The notes under the pieces: model-generated
Databases searched by the model: none
What the model was told of the DNA's origin: nothing
The model's input: the letters and a program-made list of their open reading frames with translations, nothing else
Part shown: piece by piece, positions 43,431 to 49,987 of the stretch
Layout of the letters: every line of letters starts with the position of its first letter
Numbering within the stretch: position 1 is the stretch's first letter
Translations under genes and position numbers: made by a program
NCBI RefSeq assembly: GCF_029774175.1
Contig: NZ_CP103834.1
Coordinates: forward strand, 2,163,001-2,227,000
Origin: Actinobacillus genomosp. 1
GTDB taxonomy: Bacteria; Pseudomonadota; Gammaproteobacteria; Enterobacterales; Pasteurellaceae
DNA: 64,000 nt
Direction: 5' to 3'

Positions 43431-44198
43431 ATGAAATTAGTTAAGAAGATCGGTGCAGCGGCATTTTTAGTTTCAGCGATTGCGGCATGTGTCAGCACGC
43501 AAAGTATTAACCAAGAAGCGGCGCAAAGCTATGCGCAAGTAAAAAGCCAAGCGCAAGCGGAAAGAGCGGTAGATACCAGCTCTGCAACCGCCCGCCGTAT
43601 CCATACGGTATTTAATAAAATGAAACCTTATGCGGAAAGATCGAATACGACCGGTATTCCGTTCCAATGGGAAATTACCGTATTGAAATCCGATGAATTA
43701 AACGCATGGGCGATGCCGGGCGGTAAAATGGCGTTTTATACCGGATTGGTTAATAAGTTAAATTTAAATGATGACGAAATTGCCACCGTGATGGGGCATG
43801 AAATGGCGCACGCTTTACTAGAACACGGTAAATCGGATCGTACTTTCAATGCTGTCACCGGTATTGCGGCGCAAGTCGGTTCCATCGCTTTGCAATCACA
43901 AGGTATTCAAACCAATTACGGTGGGGTGGATTTAGTCGGTACGGTTGCGGATCTCGGTTTAAATAAACCGTTCTCGCGTAGCCAAGAAACCGAAGCGGAC
44001 GAAATCGGTTTAATGTTGATGGCGCAATCCGGCTATAACCCTTCGGCGGCACCGAACGTATGGGTAAAAATGAGTAAAGCCGGCGGTAGCTCAGGCAGCT
44101 CGATTTTCTCGACCCACCCGTCAAACGAAGATCGTCAAGAGAATTTACAACGCTTATTACCGGAAGCAATGAAAGTGTATCAAACCAGTAAAAAATAG
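43431..44198 (+). CDS. M48-family metalloprotease lipoprotein (LoiP/YggG-like)
   Basis: A 255-residue envelope zinc protease. The signal peptide ends in a lipobox (SAIAAC, Cys near residue 20). The catalytic HEXXH is GHEMAHALLEHG (near residue 124), and the third ligand Glu is in SRSQETEADEIGLML. Members such as LoiP degrade misfolded outer-membrane proteins. AGGGGAATAAA precedes the ATG. The gene is monocistronic and its terminator is at 44238-44266. Confidence 0.88.
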   Translation: MKLVKKIGAAAFLVSAIAACVSTQSINQEAAQSYAQVKSQAQAERAVDTSSATARRIHTVFNKMKPYAERSNTTGIPFQWEITVLKSDELNAWAMPGGKMAFYTGLVNKLNLNDDEIATVMGHEMAHALLEHGKSDRTFNAVTGIAAQVGSIALQSQGIQTNYGGVDLVGTVADLGLNKPFSRSQETEADEIGLMLMAQSGYNPSAAPNVWVKMSKAGGSSGSSIFSTHPSNEDRQENLQRLLPEAMKVYQTSKK

Positions 44199-44237
44199 TT
44201 TGAAATAAGCGGTTAAATTTATCTCGTTTTTTACAAT

Positions 44238-44266
44238 AGGCAGATCTTAATGATCTGCCTCATTTT
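44238..44266 (+). terminator. Terminator after the M48 protease gene
   Basis: AGGCAGATC (44238-44246) and GATCTGCCT (44252-44260) form a perfect 9-bp stem with a 5-base loop, followed by CATTTTTC. Confidence 0.8.
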
Positions 44267-44359
44267 TCTGCTTAAAAAATAAGCTATAGAAAATAATCGT
44301 GCTATACATTCTAGTGTATAAGATTAACCTATTGTTTTATAAAGGTAATTTTTGATAAG

Positions 44360-44670
44360 AGACCTTTTATAGAAAGTTATTCACGATCATTATCTGAAAC
44401 TATCACATATTTATCCACAATAGATGGGGATAAAAAAGCAACCTATGTGAATAAGATAAGAATAAAAATAAAGATCTGGAAAGTTATCCATATAACGTAT
44501 AGAAAATAGGATAAAAAAGGATCCTTAAACAGAATTCGGATCATTTTTTGCAGGTGAATTCGGATCATTCTTGTTATAAGTAAAAACAAAGGGTTAGCCG
44601 AGTTATTTACATCATAAATCGGGCTATTTGACAACTTATCCACAGAGTTATCTACAAAATTGGCGTTAGA
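44360..44670. other. Candidate replication origin (DnaA-box and GATC cluster)
   Basis: AT-rich, gene-free DNA. There are three perfect DnaA boxes (TTATNCACA): plus-strand 44411-44419 and 44636-44644, and minus-strand 44446-44454. One-mismatch boxes lie at 44377 (TTATTCACG), 44484 (TTATCCATA), 44603 (TTATTTACA) and 44648 (TTATCTACA). The minus-strand 13-mer GATCTTTATTTTT (44464-44476) differs by one base from the E. coli unwinding 13-mer. GATC sites at 44243, 44252, 44385, 44473, 44520, 44539, 44563 and 44746 are denser than base composition predicts. A direct repeat GAATTCGGATCATT is at 44532 and 44556. Together this resembles enterobacterial oriC; a DnaA-regulated promoter for rppH is the alternative. 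Confidence 0.6.
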
Positions 44671-44743
44671 GGTTGTTCTAAGGCGTAAAGTGTGAAACAA
44701 TCTCATTCATTTTCTCTTTACCTAAAGTAAATAAGGTGGTTAA

Positions 44744-45358
44744 GTGATCGATTTCGATGGCTACCGCCCAAATGTTGGTATCGTCATTTGTAATAAAGCA
44801 GGACAAGTTCTGTGGGCAAAACGGTTTGGACAAAACTCTTGGCAATTTCCGCAAGGCGGAATTAACGAGGGCGAAAACATTGAAACGGCAATGTACCGCG
44901 AGCTTTATGAAGAAGTCGGCTTAACTAAAAAAGATGTGCGATTATTATGGGCGTCTAAATATTGGCTGAAATATAAATTACCGAAACGATTGGTACGTAG
45001 TGACGGTTCTCAGCCGGTGTGTATCGGGCAAAAGCAACGTTGGTTTTTGCTTCAACTTATCAGTAATGAAGACACAATTGATTTAAAAGCAACTAAAAGT
45101 CCGGAGTTTGACGGCTGGCGTTGGGTGAGCTTTTGGTATCCGGTGCGTCAAGTGGTTTCGTTTAAGCGAGATGTGTATCGCAAAGTGATGAAAGAATTTG
45201 CCGGCGTGTTATTAAATGAATCAAAAAAAGTGGAAACAGTCGAAAAACCACATATAGAACGTACGGAAAAACGAGATTTTCAAAAGCGTGACTATCAAAA
45301 ACGTGAATTTCGCAAGCCTAGCCGTGCGTGGAATCAGCAGCAGAAAGGAAAATCGTAA
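44744..45358 (+). CDS. rppH: RNA pyrophosphohydrolase
   Basis: Removes pyrophosphate from mRNA 5' ends to start decay. It is 204 residues, longer than E. coli RppH (176) because of a basic, Lys/Arg/Gln-rich C-terminal tail of about 40 residues (KRDFQKRDYQKREF). The Nudix box is GGINEGENIETAMYRELYEEVG (GX5EX7REUXEEXGU pattern, near residues 38-60). The start is GTG at 44744, with AAGGTGG just upstream. The last base of its TAA stop is the first base of the next gene's ATG. Confidence 0.94.
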   Translation: MIDFDGYRPNVGIVICNKAGQVLWAKRFGQNSWQFPQGGINEGENIETAMYRELYEEVGLTKKDVRLLWASKYWLKYKLPKRLVRSDGSQPVCIGQKQRWFLLQLISNEDTIDLKATKSPEFDGWRWVSFWYPVRQVVSFKRDVYRKVMKEFAGVLLNESKKVETVEKPHIERTEKRDFQKRDYQKREFRKPSRAWNQQQKGKS

Positions 45359-46146
45359 TGATAGAAGTATTTTTGAGTTGTCTTGTATTAGGTACTGTGG
45401 TCGGCTTTTTAGCCGGTTTATTCGGTATCGGCGGCGGTTTAATTATCGTTCCCAGCTTGGTTTATTTATTACCGACGGCAGGTGTAACACCGGAAAATGT
45501 AATGGCGGCGGCACTCGGTACATCGTTTTCAACTATTGTGATTACCGCATTTTCTTCGGCACAACGCCACCATAAATTAGGTAACGTGGATGTAGAGGTC
45601 AGTAAATTCTTTATTCCCGCATTGATGACTTCGGTGTTTCTTGCCGGTTTAGTTGTGAGCAATCTTGATGCTAAATTAATGTCAAAGGTTTTTGCCGTAA
45701 TGGTGCTGTATTTGGCGGCAAGAATGTTATTCTCTTTGAAAAAAACGCCTGAAATTAAACCGCTTACCACGCAATCAACCATCGTAGCAGGCGGTGTGAT
45801 TGGTGTGCTATCAAGTATGGCGGGAATTGCCGGCGGTGCATTTATCGTACCATTTCTAAATAGCCGTGGTTTTGAAATGAAACGGGCTATCGGTACTTCA
45901 TCATTCTGCGGCGCATTTTTAGGTTTGTCCGGTACGATTAGTTTTATTGTAAGCGGTTGGAATGTTGAAATGCCGGATTATTCGCTTGGGTATGTTTATC
46001 TACCAGCATTATTCGGCATTACATTAACCTCTTATTTTACTTCTAAACTGGGAGCGAATGCGGCAAATGTGTTACCAGTCGCAACCTTGAAAAAAGCCTT
46101 TGCGGTGATGTTAGTTGCGATTGCGGTTAATATGTTTTTAAAATAA
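45358..46146 (+). CDS. TauE/SafE-family sulfite exporter-like membrane protein
   Basis: A 262-residue inner-membrane protein with about eight hydrophobic helices. The duplicated family motif is seen as AGLFGIGGGLIIVPSL and again as SMAGIAGGAFIVPFL. Family members export sulfite or other sulfur anions, but the substrate here is not known. The ATG at 45358 overlaps the rppH stop by one base (TAATG), so it is translationally coupled. A hairpin of the CCCCTC type follows the gene. Confidence 0.85.
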   Translation: MIEVFLSCLVLGTVVGFLAGLFGIGGGLIIVPSLVYLLPTAGVTPENVMAAALGTSFSTIVITAFSSAQRHHKLGNVDVEVSKFFIPALMTSVFLAGLVVSNLDAKLMSKVFAVMVLYLAARMLFSLKKTPEIKPLTTQSTIVAGGVIGVLSSMAGIAGGAFIVPFLNSRGFEMKRAIGTSSFCGAFLGLSGTISFIVSGWNVEMPDYSLGYVYLPALFGITLTSYFTSKLGANAANVLPVATLKKAFAVMLVAIAVNMFLK

Positions 46147-46159
46147 CTCGATTTTACTT

Positions 46160-46192
46160 ACTCCCCTCTACCTCAGAGGGGAATTTTTTTAA
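46160..46192 (+). terminator. CCCCTC-type hairpin after the TauE-like gene
   Basis: CTCCCCTCTACC and AGAGGGGAATTTTTTT form a GC-rich hairpin followed by a T-run, a Rho-independent terminator. It is related in sequence to the hairpins at 17403 and 23614. Confidence 0.7.
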
Positions 46193-46201
46193 AGGAACAA
46201 T

Positions 46202-46996
46202 ATGAACGAACAATTTTTTCAATTTCCACAAATTGATCCGATTATTTTTAGCCTTGGTCCAATCTCCCTACGTTGGTACGGTTTGATGTATTTAATCGGT
46301 TTCGGTTTCGCTTATTGGCTAGGTATGCGCCGTGCAAAAAACTCCAACGGCGGTTGGACAACCGAACAAGTTGATCAGCTTATTTATACCTGCTTCTGGG
46401 GCGTGGTATTAGGCGGACGTATCGGTGATGTGTTTTTCTATAATTTCGACCGCTTGTTACAGGACCCAATGTTCTTATTCCGTATTTGGGAAGGCGGCAT
46501 GTCATTCCACGGTGGTTTAATCGGTGTGATTGTTGCAATGATTTGGGTTTCGTTCCGCCAAAAACGCAGCTTCTGGCAAACATCAGATTTTATTGCGCCG
46601 CTGATTCCGTTCGGGCTTGGTATGGGACGTATCGGTAACTTTATCAATGATGAACTTTGGGGACGTGTCACCGATGTACCTTGGGCGGTATTATTCCCAA
46701 GCGGCGGTTATTTGCCTCGTCACCCTTCGCAGCTCTATGAGTTTTTCTTAGAAGGTGTAGTGTTGTTCTTTATGCTCAACTGGTTTATTAAAAAGCCCCG
46801 CCCGGCTGGTTCGGTGGCAGGACTGTTCTTAATCGGTTACGGTGTGTTCCGCTTCTTAGTCGAATATGTGCGTGATATCGACCCGAACGTAAACACGGTA
46901 GATGATTTGATTACGCGAGGACAGTTATTATCATTACCAATGATTATCGGCGGACTAGCGATAATCATCTGGGCATATTCTCGTAAAAAAGCATAA
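46202..46996 (+). CDS. lgt: Prolipoprotein diacylglyceryl transferase
   Basis: Adds diacylglycerol to the lipobox Cys of prolipoproteins. It is 264 residues with about seven membrane segments. The Lgt signature GRIGNFINDELWGRVTDVPWA is split by its catalytic stretch (GMGRIGNFIN near residue 141), with YGLMYLIGF and HPSQLYE motifs also present. AAAGGAACAAT is the ribosome-binding site. It serves the lipoproteins encoded at 33.5 and 43.4 kb. Confidence 0.95.
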   Translation: MNEQFFQFPQIDPIIFSLGPISLRWYGLMYLIGFGFAYWLGMRRAKNSNGGWTTEQVDQLIYTCFWGVVLGGRIGDVFFYNFDRLLQDPMFLFRIWEGGMSFHGGLIGVIVAMIWVSFRQKRSFWQTSDFIAPLIPFGLGMGRIGNFINDELWGRVTDVPWAVLFPSGGYLPRHPSQLYEFFLEGVVLFFMLNWFIKKPRPAGSVAGLFLIGYGVFRFLVEYVRDIDPNVNTVDDLITRGQLLSLPMIIGGLAIIIWAYSRKKA

Positions 46997-47000
46997 TGAC

Positions 47001-47058
47001 AAGCGGTTGAATTTGGTGGAAATTTTGCAAATTTCTAATGAAATTCAACCGCTTTTTT
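47001..47058 (+). terminator. Inverted uptake-signal terminator after lgt
   Basis: AAGCGGTTGAATTT (47001-47014) and AAATTCAACCGCTT (47041-47054) are perfectly complementary, followed by TTTTT. The competence-type promoter of the next genes begins about 12 bases beyond. Confidence 0.75.
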
Positions 47059-47068
47059 ATCGCCTAAA

Positions 47069-47088
47069 TTTTGCGATCGTGATCGAAA
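47069..47088 (+). promoter_or_regulatory. CRP-S (Sxy-dependent competence) site before small membrane genes
   Basis: TTTTGCGATCGTGATCGAAA contains TGCGA-N6-TCGAA, one base off the CRP-S core TGCGA-N6-TCGCA that in Haemophilus needs both CRP and Sxy. Its centre is 77 bases before the ATG at 47156, the same as for the comN site at 52268-52287. A plausible -10, TATGCT, is at 47132-47137. Confidence 0.72.
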
Positions 47089-47155
47089 ACACACAAAATT
47101 GCGATTGAATCTACCGTGAGATTTTGTAGGCTATGCTTCAAAAAAAGGAGCTGAT

Positions 47156-47377
47156 ATGTGGAATCTATTTCAACAACCGGTCGAAAGAGAGTCGTTTGAA
47201 TCTTGGGGAAAAATGTGTGATGATATTGCGAAAGTCGCATTATTGGCGTTGCCGGTAATCTTATATAGCAAAGAATCATTGGAATTCCGTAGTCTAAATA
47301 TTTTATTTTTATGTATTATCGCCTACGCTTGTTTAACTATCGGAAGAATTTTTCGTCGTGCGTTTAAGGAGAAATAA
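47156..47377 (+). CDS. Small two-helix membrane protein, CRP-S controlled
   Basis: A 73-residue predicted membrane protein of unknown family. There are two hydrophobic stretches (about residues 23-38 IAKVALLALPVILY and 47-64 LNILFLCIIAYACLTIG), a polar N-terminus and a basic C-terminus (RIFRRAFKEK). A strong AAAAAGGAG site lies 6 bases before ATG. The stop codon TAA (47375-47377) sits within the leader of a second tiny gene with its own AAGGAG, so both are expressed together. The upstream competence-type CRP-S site suggests a role in natural transformation; that is inference. Confidence 0.75.
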   Translation: MWNLFQQPVERESFESWGKMCDDIAKVALLALPVILYSKESLEFRSLNILFLCIIAYACLTIGRIFRRAFKEK

Positions 47378-47378
47378 A

Positions 47379-47468
47379 ATGGGTTTAACATTAGGATTGG
47401 CTATTCTTGCCATACTATCCCTTGCCGCATTAATTTTTGCAAATTATGCTGTAAAACATTCAAAATAG
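47379..47468 (+). CDS. 29-residue single-helix membrane peptide
   Basis: A 29-residue ORF, ATG 47379 to TAG 47468. AAGGAG at 47366-47371 gives ideal spacing. It begins MGLTLGLAILAIL, continues as one hydrophobic helix of about 20 residues, and ends with a short basic tail (AVKHSK). It starts one base after the stop of the 73-residue gene and ends just before a strong terminator, so it closes a two-gene operon. It resembles regulatory or complex-stabilising micro-membrane proteins only in general form. Confidence 0.65.
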   Translation: MGLTLGLAILAILSLAALIFANYAVKHSK

Positions 47469-47470
47469 CC

Positions 47471-47506
47471 AAAAAGCCGTAACCTCTGATTGTTACGGCT
47501 TTTTTA
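47471..47506 (+). terminator. Terminator after the small membrane genes
   Basis: AAAAAGCCGTAAC (47471-47483) and GTTACGGCTTTTTT (47492-47505) form a perfect stem followed by T-run. It confirms that the two small genes are a separate transcription unit. Confidence 0.88.
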
Positions 47507-47550
47507 TTTGCTAAAATTAGCTTCAACTGAATTTAGATAAGGAAAAAGTT

Positions 47551-48216
47551 ATGACTACAAAATATAAAGTAATTGGTTTCGATCTTGACGGTACATTAGT
47601 AAATACCCTACCGGATTTAACTTTAGTGGTTAATTCGATGTTTGCCGAACACGGACTCCCGACTACCACTCAAGAAAAAGTATTAACTTGGATTGGTAAA
47701 GGTGCGGATATTTTCTTTCAAAATGCAATTGCTTATACCGGACAAGTGTTTGATACAGAAAAATTAGTGCAGTTACGTACCAGTTTCGATAAATATTATG
47801 CCGCTTATGTCTGTGAAAAAAGCGAGTTATATCCGAATGTAAAACAAACTTTAGAAGCGTTAAAGGCACAAGGTTATACACTGGTGGTCATCACAAATAA
47901 ACCAACCAAATTAGTTGAGCCGGTATTAAGCGCATTCGGGATTTTTGGATTATTCAGCGACTATTTAGGCGGACAATCGTTACCGAAAATCAAACCGCAT
48001 CCGGATCCGATGTTGTATATCTGTGAAAAATTTGCGATTCAGCCAAGTGAAATGTTATTTGTCGGCGATTCGGAAAATGACGTGATTGCCGCCAAAGCCG
48101 CCGGTTGTGATGTGGTCGGCTTAACTTACGGCTATAACTACAACGTACCAATCGAGCAATCAAACCCAACCTTCGTTACCGGTGAATTTGCCGATATGTT
48201 AAAGTTTGTCAGCTAA
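47551..48216 (+). CDS. gph: Phosphoglycolate phosphatase
   Basis: HAD-superfamily phosphatase that removes phosphoglycolate, a product of DNA repair. It is 221 residues. Motif I is FDLDGTLVNTLPDL (nucleophile Asp near residue 10), motif II is VVITNKPTKL, and motifs III/IV are KPHPDPMLYIC and LFVGDSENDVIAAKAAGC. The GKGADIFFQNA cap region fits Gph. It is followed by trpS, as gph precedes trpS in E. coli. AAGGAAAAAG is the ribosome-binding site. Confidence 0.92.
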   Translation: MTTKYKVIGFDLDGTLVNTLPDLTLVVNSMFAEHGLPTTTQEKVLTWIGKGADIFFQNAIAYTGQVFDTEKLVQLRTSFDKYYAAYVCEKSELYPNVKQTLEALKAQGYTLVVITNKPTKLVEPVLSAFGIFGLFSDYLGGQSLPKIKPHPDPMLYICEKFAIQPSEMLFVGDSENDVIAAKAAGCDVVGLTYGYNYNVPIEQSNPTFVTGEFADMLKFVS

Positions 48217-48227
48217 TTCTGCTCATA

Positions 48228-48286
48228 ACAAGCGGTCAAATTTCCTAATCCTTTTGCAAAAAATTTATGGAATTTGACCGCTTGTG
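48228..48286 (+). terminator. Inverted uptake-signal hairpin between gph and trpS
   Basis: ACAAGCGGTCAAATTT (48228-48243) and AATTTGACCGCTTGT (48271-48285) arms enclose an A/T-rich loop. The T-run is short, so read-through into trpS is possible. Confidence 0.55.
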
Positions 48287-48355
48287 CTTTTATCGAATGG
48301 CAATAACGGCTAAGATAAGTCCATTCGTTTCTAATTTAACAAGAGATTATAAAAA

Positions 48356-49384
48356 ATGACCAAACCTATTGTATTTAGTGGTGTGCAACCATCGGGTGAA
48401 TTGACGATCGGGAACTATTTAGGCGCACTGCGTAACTGGGTGAAAATGCAAGACGATTACGATTGCCTTTTCTGTATTGTTGATTTGCACGCCATTACAG
48501 TACGTCAAGATCCGATAGCATTGCGTAAAGCCTCTTTAGATGTATTAGCACTTTATTTAGCTTGCGGTATCGATCCGAACAAAAGCACGATTTTCATTCA
48601 ATCGCACGTGCCGGAGCATACTCAATTAGCGTGGGTATTAAATTGCTATACTTACTTTGGCGAAATGAGCCGAATGACCCAGTTTAAAGATAAATCGGCA
48701 CGTTATGAAGAAAACGTGAACGTCGGTTTATTTACTTATCCGGTATTAATGGCGGCGGATATTTTACTTTATCAAGCAAATCAAGTGCCGGTCGGTGATG
48801 ACCAAAAACAACACTTAGAAATTACTCGTGATATTGCCAACCGTTTTAATGCGTTATACGGTAAAAAAGATGCGGAAGGTAATGTGCTTGAGCCGGTTTT
48901 CCAAGTGCCGGAAGTGTTTATCGGTAAAGCCGGTGCACGTGTAATGTCATTACTTGAACCGACCAAAAAAATGTCGAAATCGGACGAGAACCGTAATAAC
49001 GTTATCGGTTTGTTAGAAGATCCGAAAGCGGTCGCGAAGAAAATCAAACGTGCAATGACTGACGGTGACGAGCCGCCTGTGGTGCGTTACGACCGTGAAA
49101 ATAAAGCCGGCGTATCAAACTTATTAGATATTCTGTCTGCGGTAAGCGGTAAAACCATTGCCGAATTAGAAGCGGAATTTGAAGGTAAAATGTACGGTCA
49201 TTTAAAAACCGAAGTGGCGGAACAAGTTTCGACACTTTTAACGGATCTTCAAGCACGTTATAACCACTTCCGTCAAGATGAAGCGTTACTCGAAAAAATC
49301 TTCCGTGAAGGTGCCGAAAAAGCGAGAGCTCGTGCGAGAAAAACACTTGAAGAAGTGTATAAATTAGTTGGTTTCGTACAATAA
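48356..49384 (+). CDS. trpS: Tryptophanyl-tRNA synthetase
   Basis: Class I aminoacyl-tRNA synthetase that charges tRNA-Trp. It is 342 residues, close to the E. coli length (334). The HIGH-like motif is in SGVQPSGELTIGNYLGAL, and the KMSKS loop is LEPTKKMSKSDENR (near residue 205). A standard terminator follows. Confidence 0.96.
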   Translation: MTKPIVFSGVQPSGELTIGNYLGALRNWVKMQDDYDCLFCIVDLHAITVRQDPIALRKASLDVLALYLACGIDPNKSTIFIQSHVPEHTQLAWVLNCYTYFGEMSRMTQFKDKSARYEENVNVGLFTYPVLMAADILLYQANQVPVGDDQKQHLEITRDIANRFNALYGKKDAEGNVLEPVFQVPEVFIGKAGARVMSLLEPTKKMSKSDENRNNVIGLLEDPKAVAKKIKRAMTDGDEPPVVRYDRENKAGVSNLLDILSAVSGKTIAELEAEFEGKMYGHLKTEVAEQVSTLLTDLQARYNHFRQDEALLEKIFREGAEKARARARKTLEEVYKLVGFVQ

Positions 49385-49394
49385 TTTGTCAAAG

Positions 49395-49432
49395 AAAATG
49401 CTCTTGTAAGTGATATACAAGGGCATTTTTGT
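49395..49432. terminator. Terminator between trpS and matP
   Basis: AAAATGCTCTTGTA (49395-49408) and TACAAGGGCATTTT form a stem with one G-U pair, followed by TTGTT. It lies between the convergent trpS and matP genes. Confidence 0.75.
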
Positions 49433-49456
49433 TGATTTTTCACTAAATTCGACCGC

Positions 49457-49903
49457 TTATTTTAACAAATCTTTTAGGCTGGATTTCATCTTCGCCATTT
49501 GCTCGTGATAGATTTGTTGGTTTTCCAATTCGTCCATTAAATAATTGACCGCCTCCGAAAGTGTCATCTCTTTTTCTTTAGCATATTTGGATAAGCGCAA
49601 CCAGCTGGCATATTCCAAATCAATCGACTTTTTCTTAGTGGTAATTTTTTCCGCATTAAAATAACGTTTCCGTCTTGCACGCACGGACTGACGCATTTTT
49701 TTACGTTGTTCTGTGGTCATTTCCTGCTTAATCCACAGTTCGATTTCTTCCGGAGAATGTTGAAGCGTGGTTAAAAGTTGGACTTTTAACTCAATCAAAC
49801 TAGTTTCTTCGTATTTGGTAATATTTTCGCCTTCACGGTGCTTTTTCAGCAGATATTTCCATTTCCAATTCGCTTCTTGAATCTCTAATTTTTGATATCG
49901 CAT
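49457..49903 (-). CDS. matP: Macrodomain Ter protein MatP
   Basis: Binds matS sites and organises the terminus region of the chromosome; it also links to the divisome through ZapB. It is 148 residues. The signature start MRYQKLEIQEANWKWKYLLKKHREGE matches E. coli MatP over nearly every residue in its conserved core. The ribbon-helix-helix DNA-binding part is in RARRKRYFNAEKITTKKKSIDLEYASWLRL, followed by a coiled-coil C-terminus. It is divergent from lonH, as in E. coli (ycbG-ycbZ-fabA). Confidence 0.93.
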   Translation of the reverse strand: MRYQKLEIQEANWKWKYLLKKHREGENITKYEETSLIELKVQLLTTLQHSPEEIELWIKQEMTTEQRKKMRQSVRARRKRYFNAEKITTKKKSIDLEYASWLRLSKYAKEKEMTLSEAVNYLMDELENQQIYHEQMAKMKSSLKDLLK

Positions 49904-49987
49904 TTTTATTTGATTCCCCTAGATTAACGCTTATCAGTATAGCGGAATTCTGTATAATAAACCAAATTTCTATTATGAGGCATTTTC

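Noticed and set aside
44443..44706. An 87-residue minus-strand ORF in the rppH upstream gap
   Set aside because: It spans the DnaA-box cluster, has no similarity I recognise, and lacks a ribosome-binding site; it looks like a chance frame in AT-rich DNA.
45328..45357. Earlier start for the TauE-like gene within rppH
   Set aside because: The TAATG overlap at 45358 gives a normal membrane-protein start directly after a Shine-Dalgarno; the earlier frame adds a charged segment.
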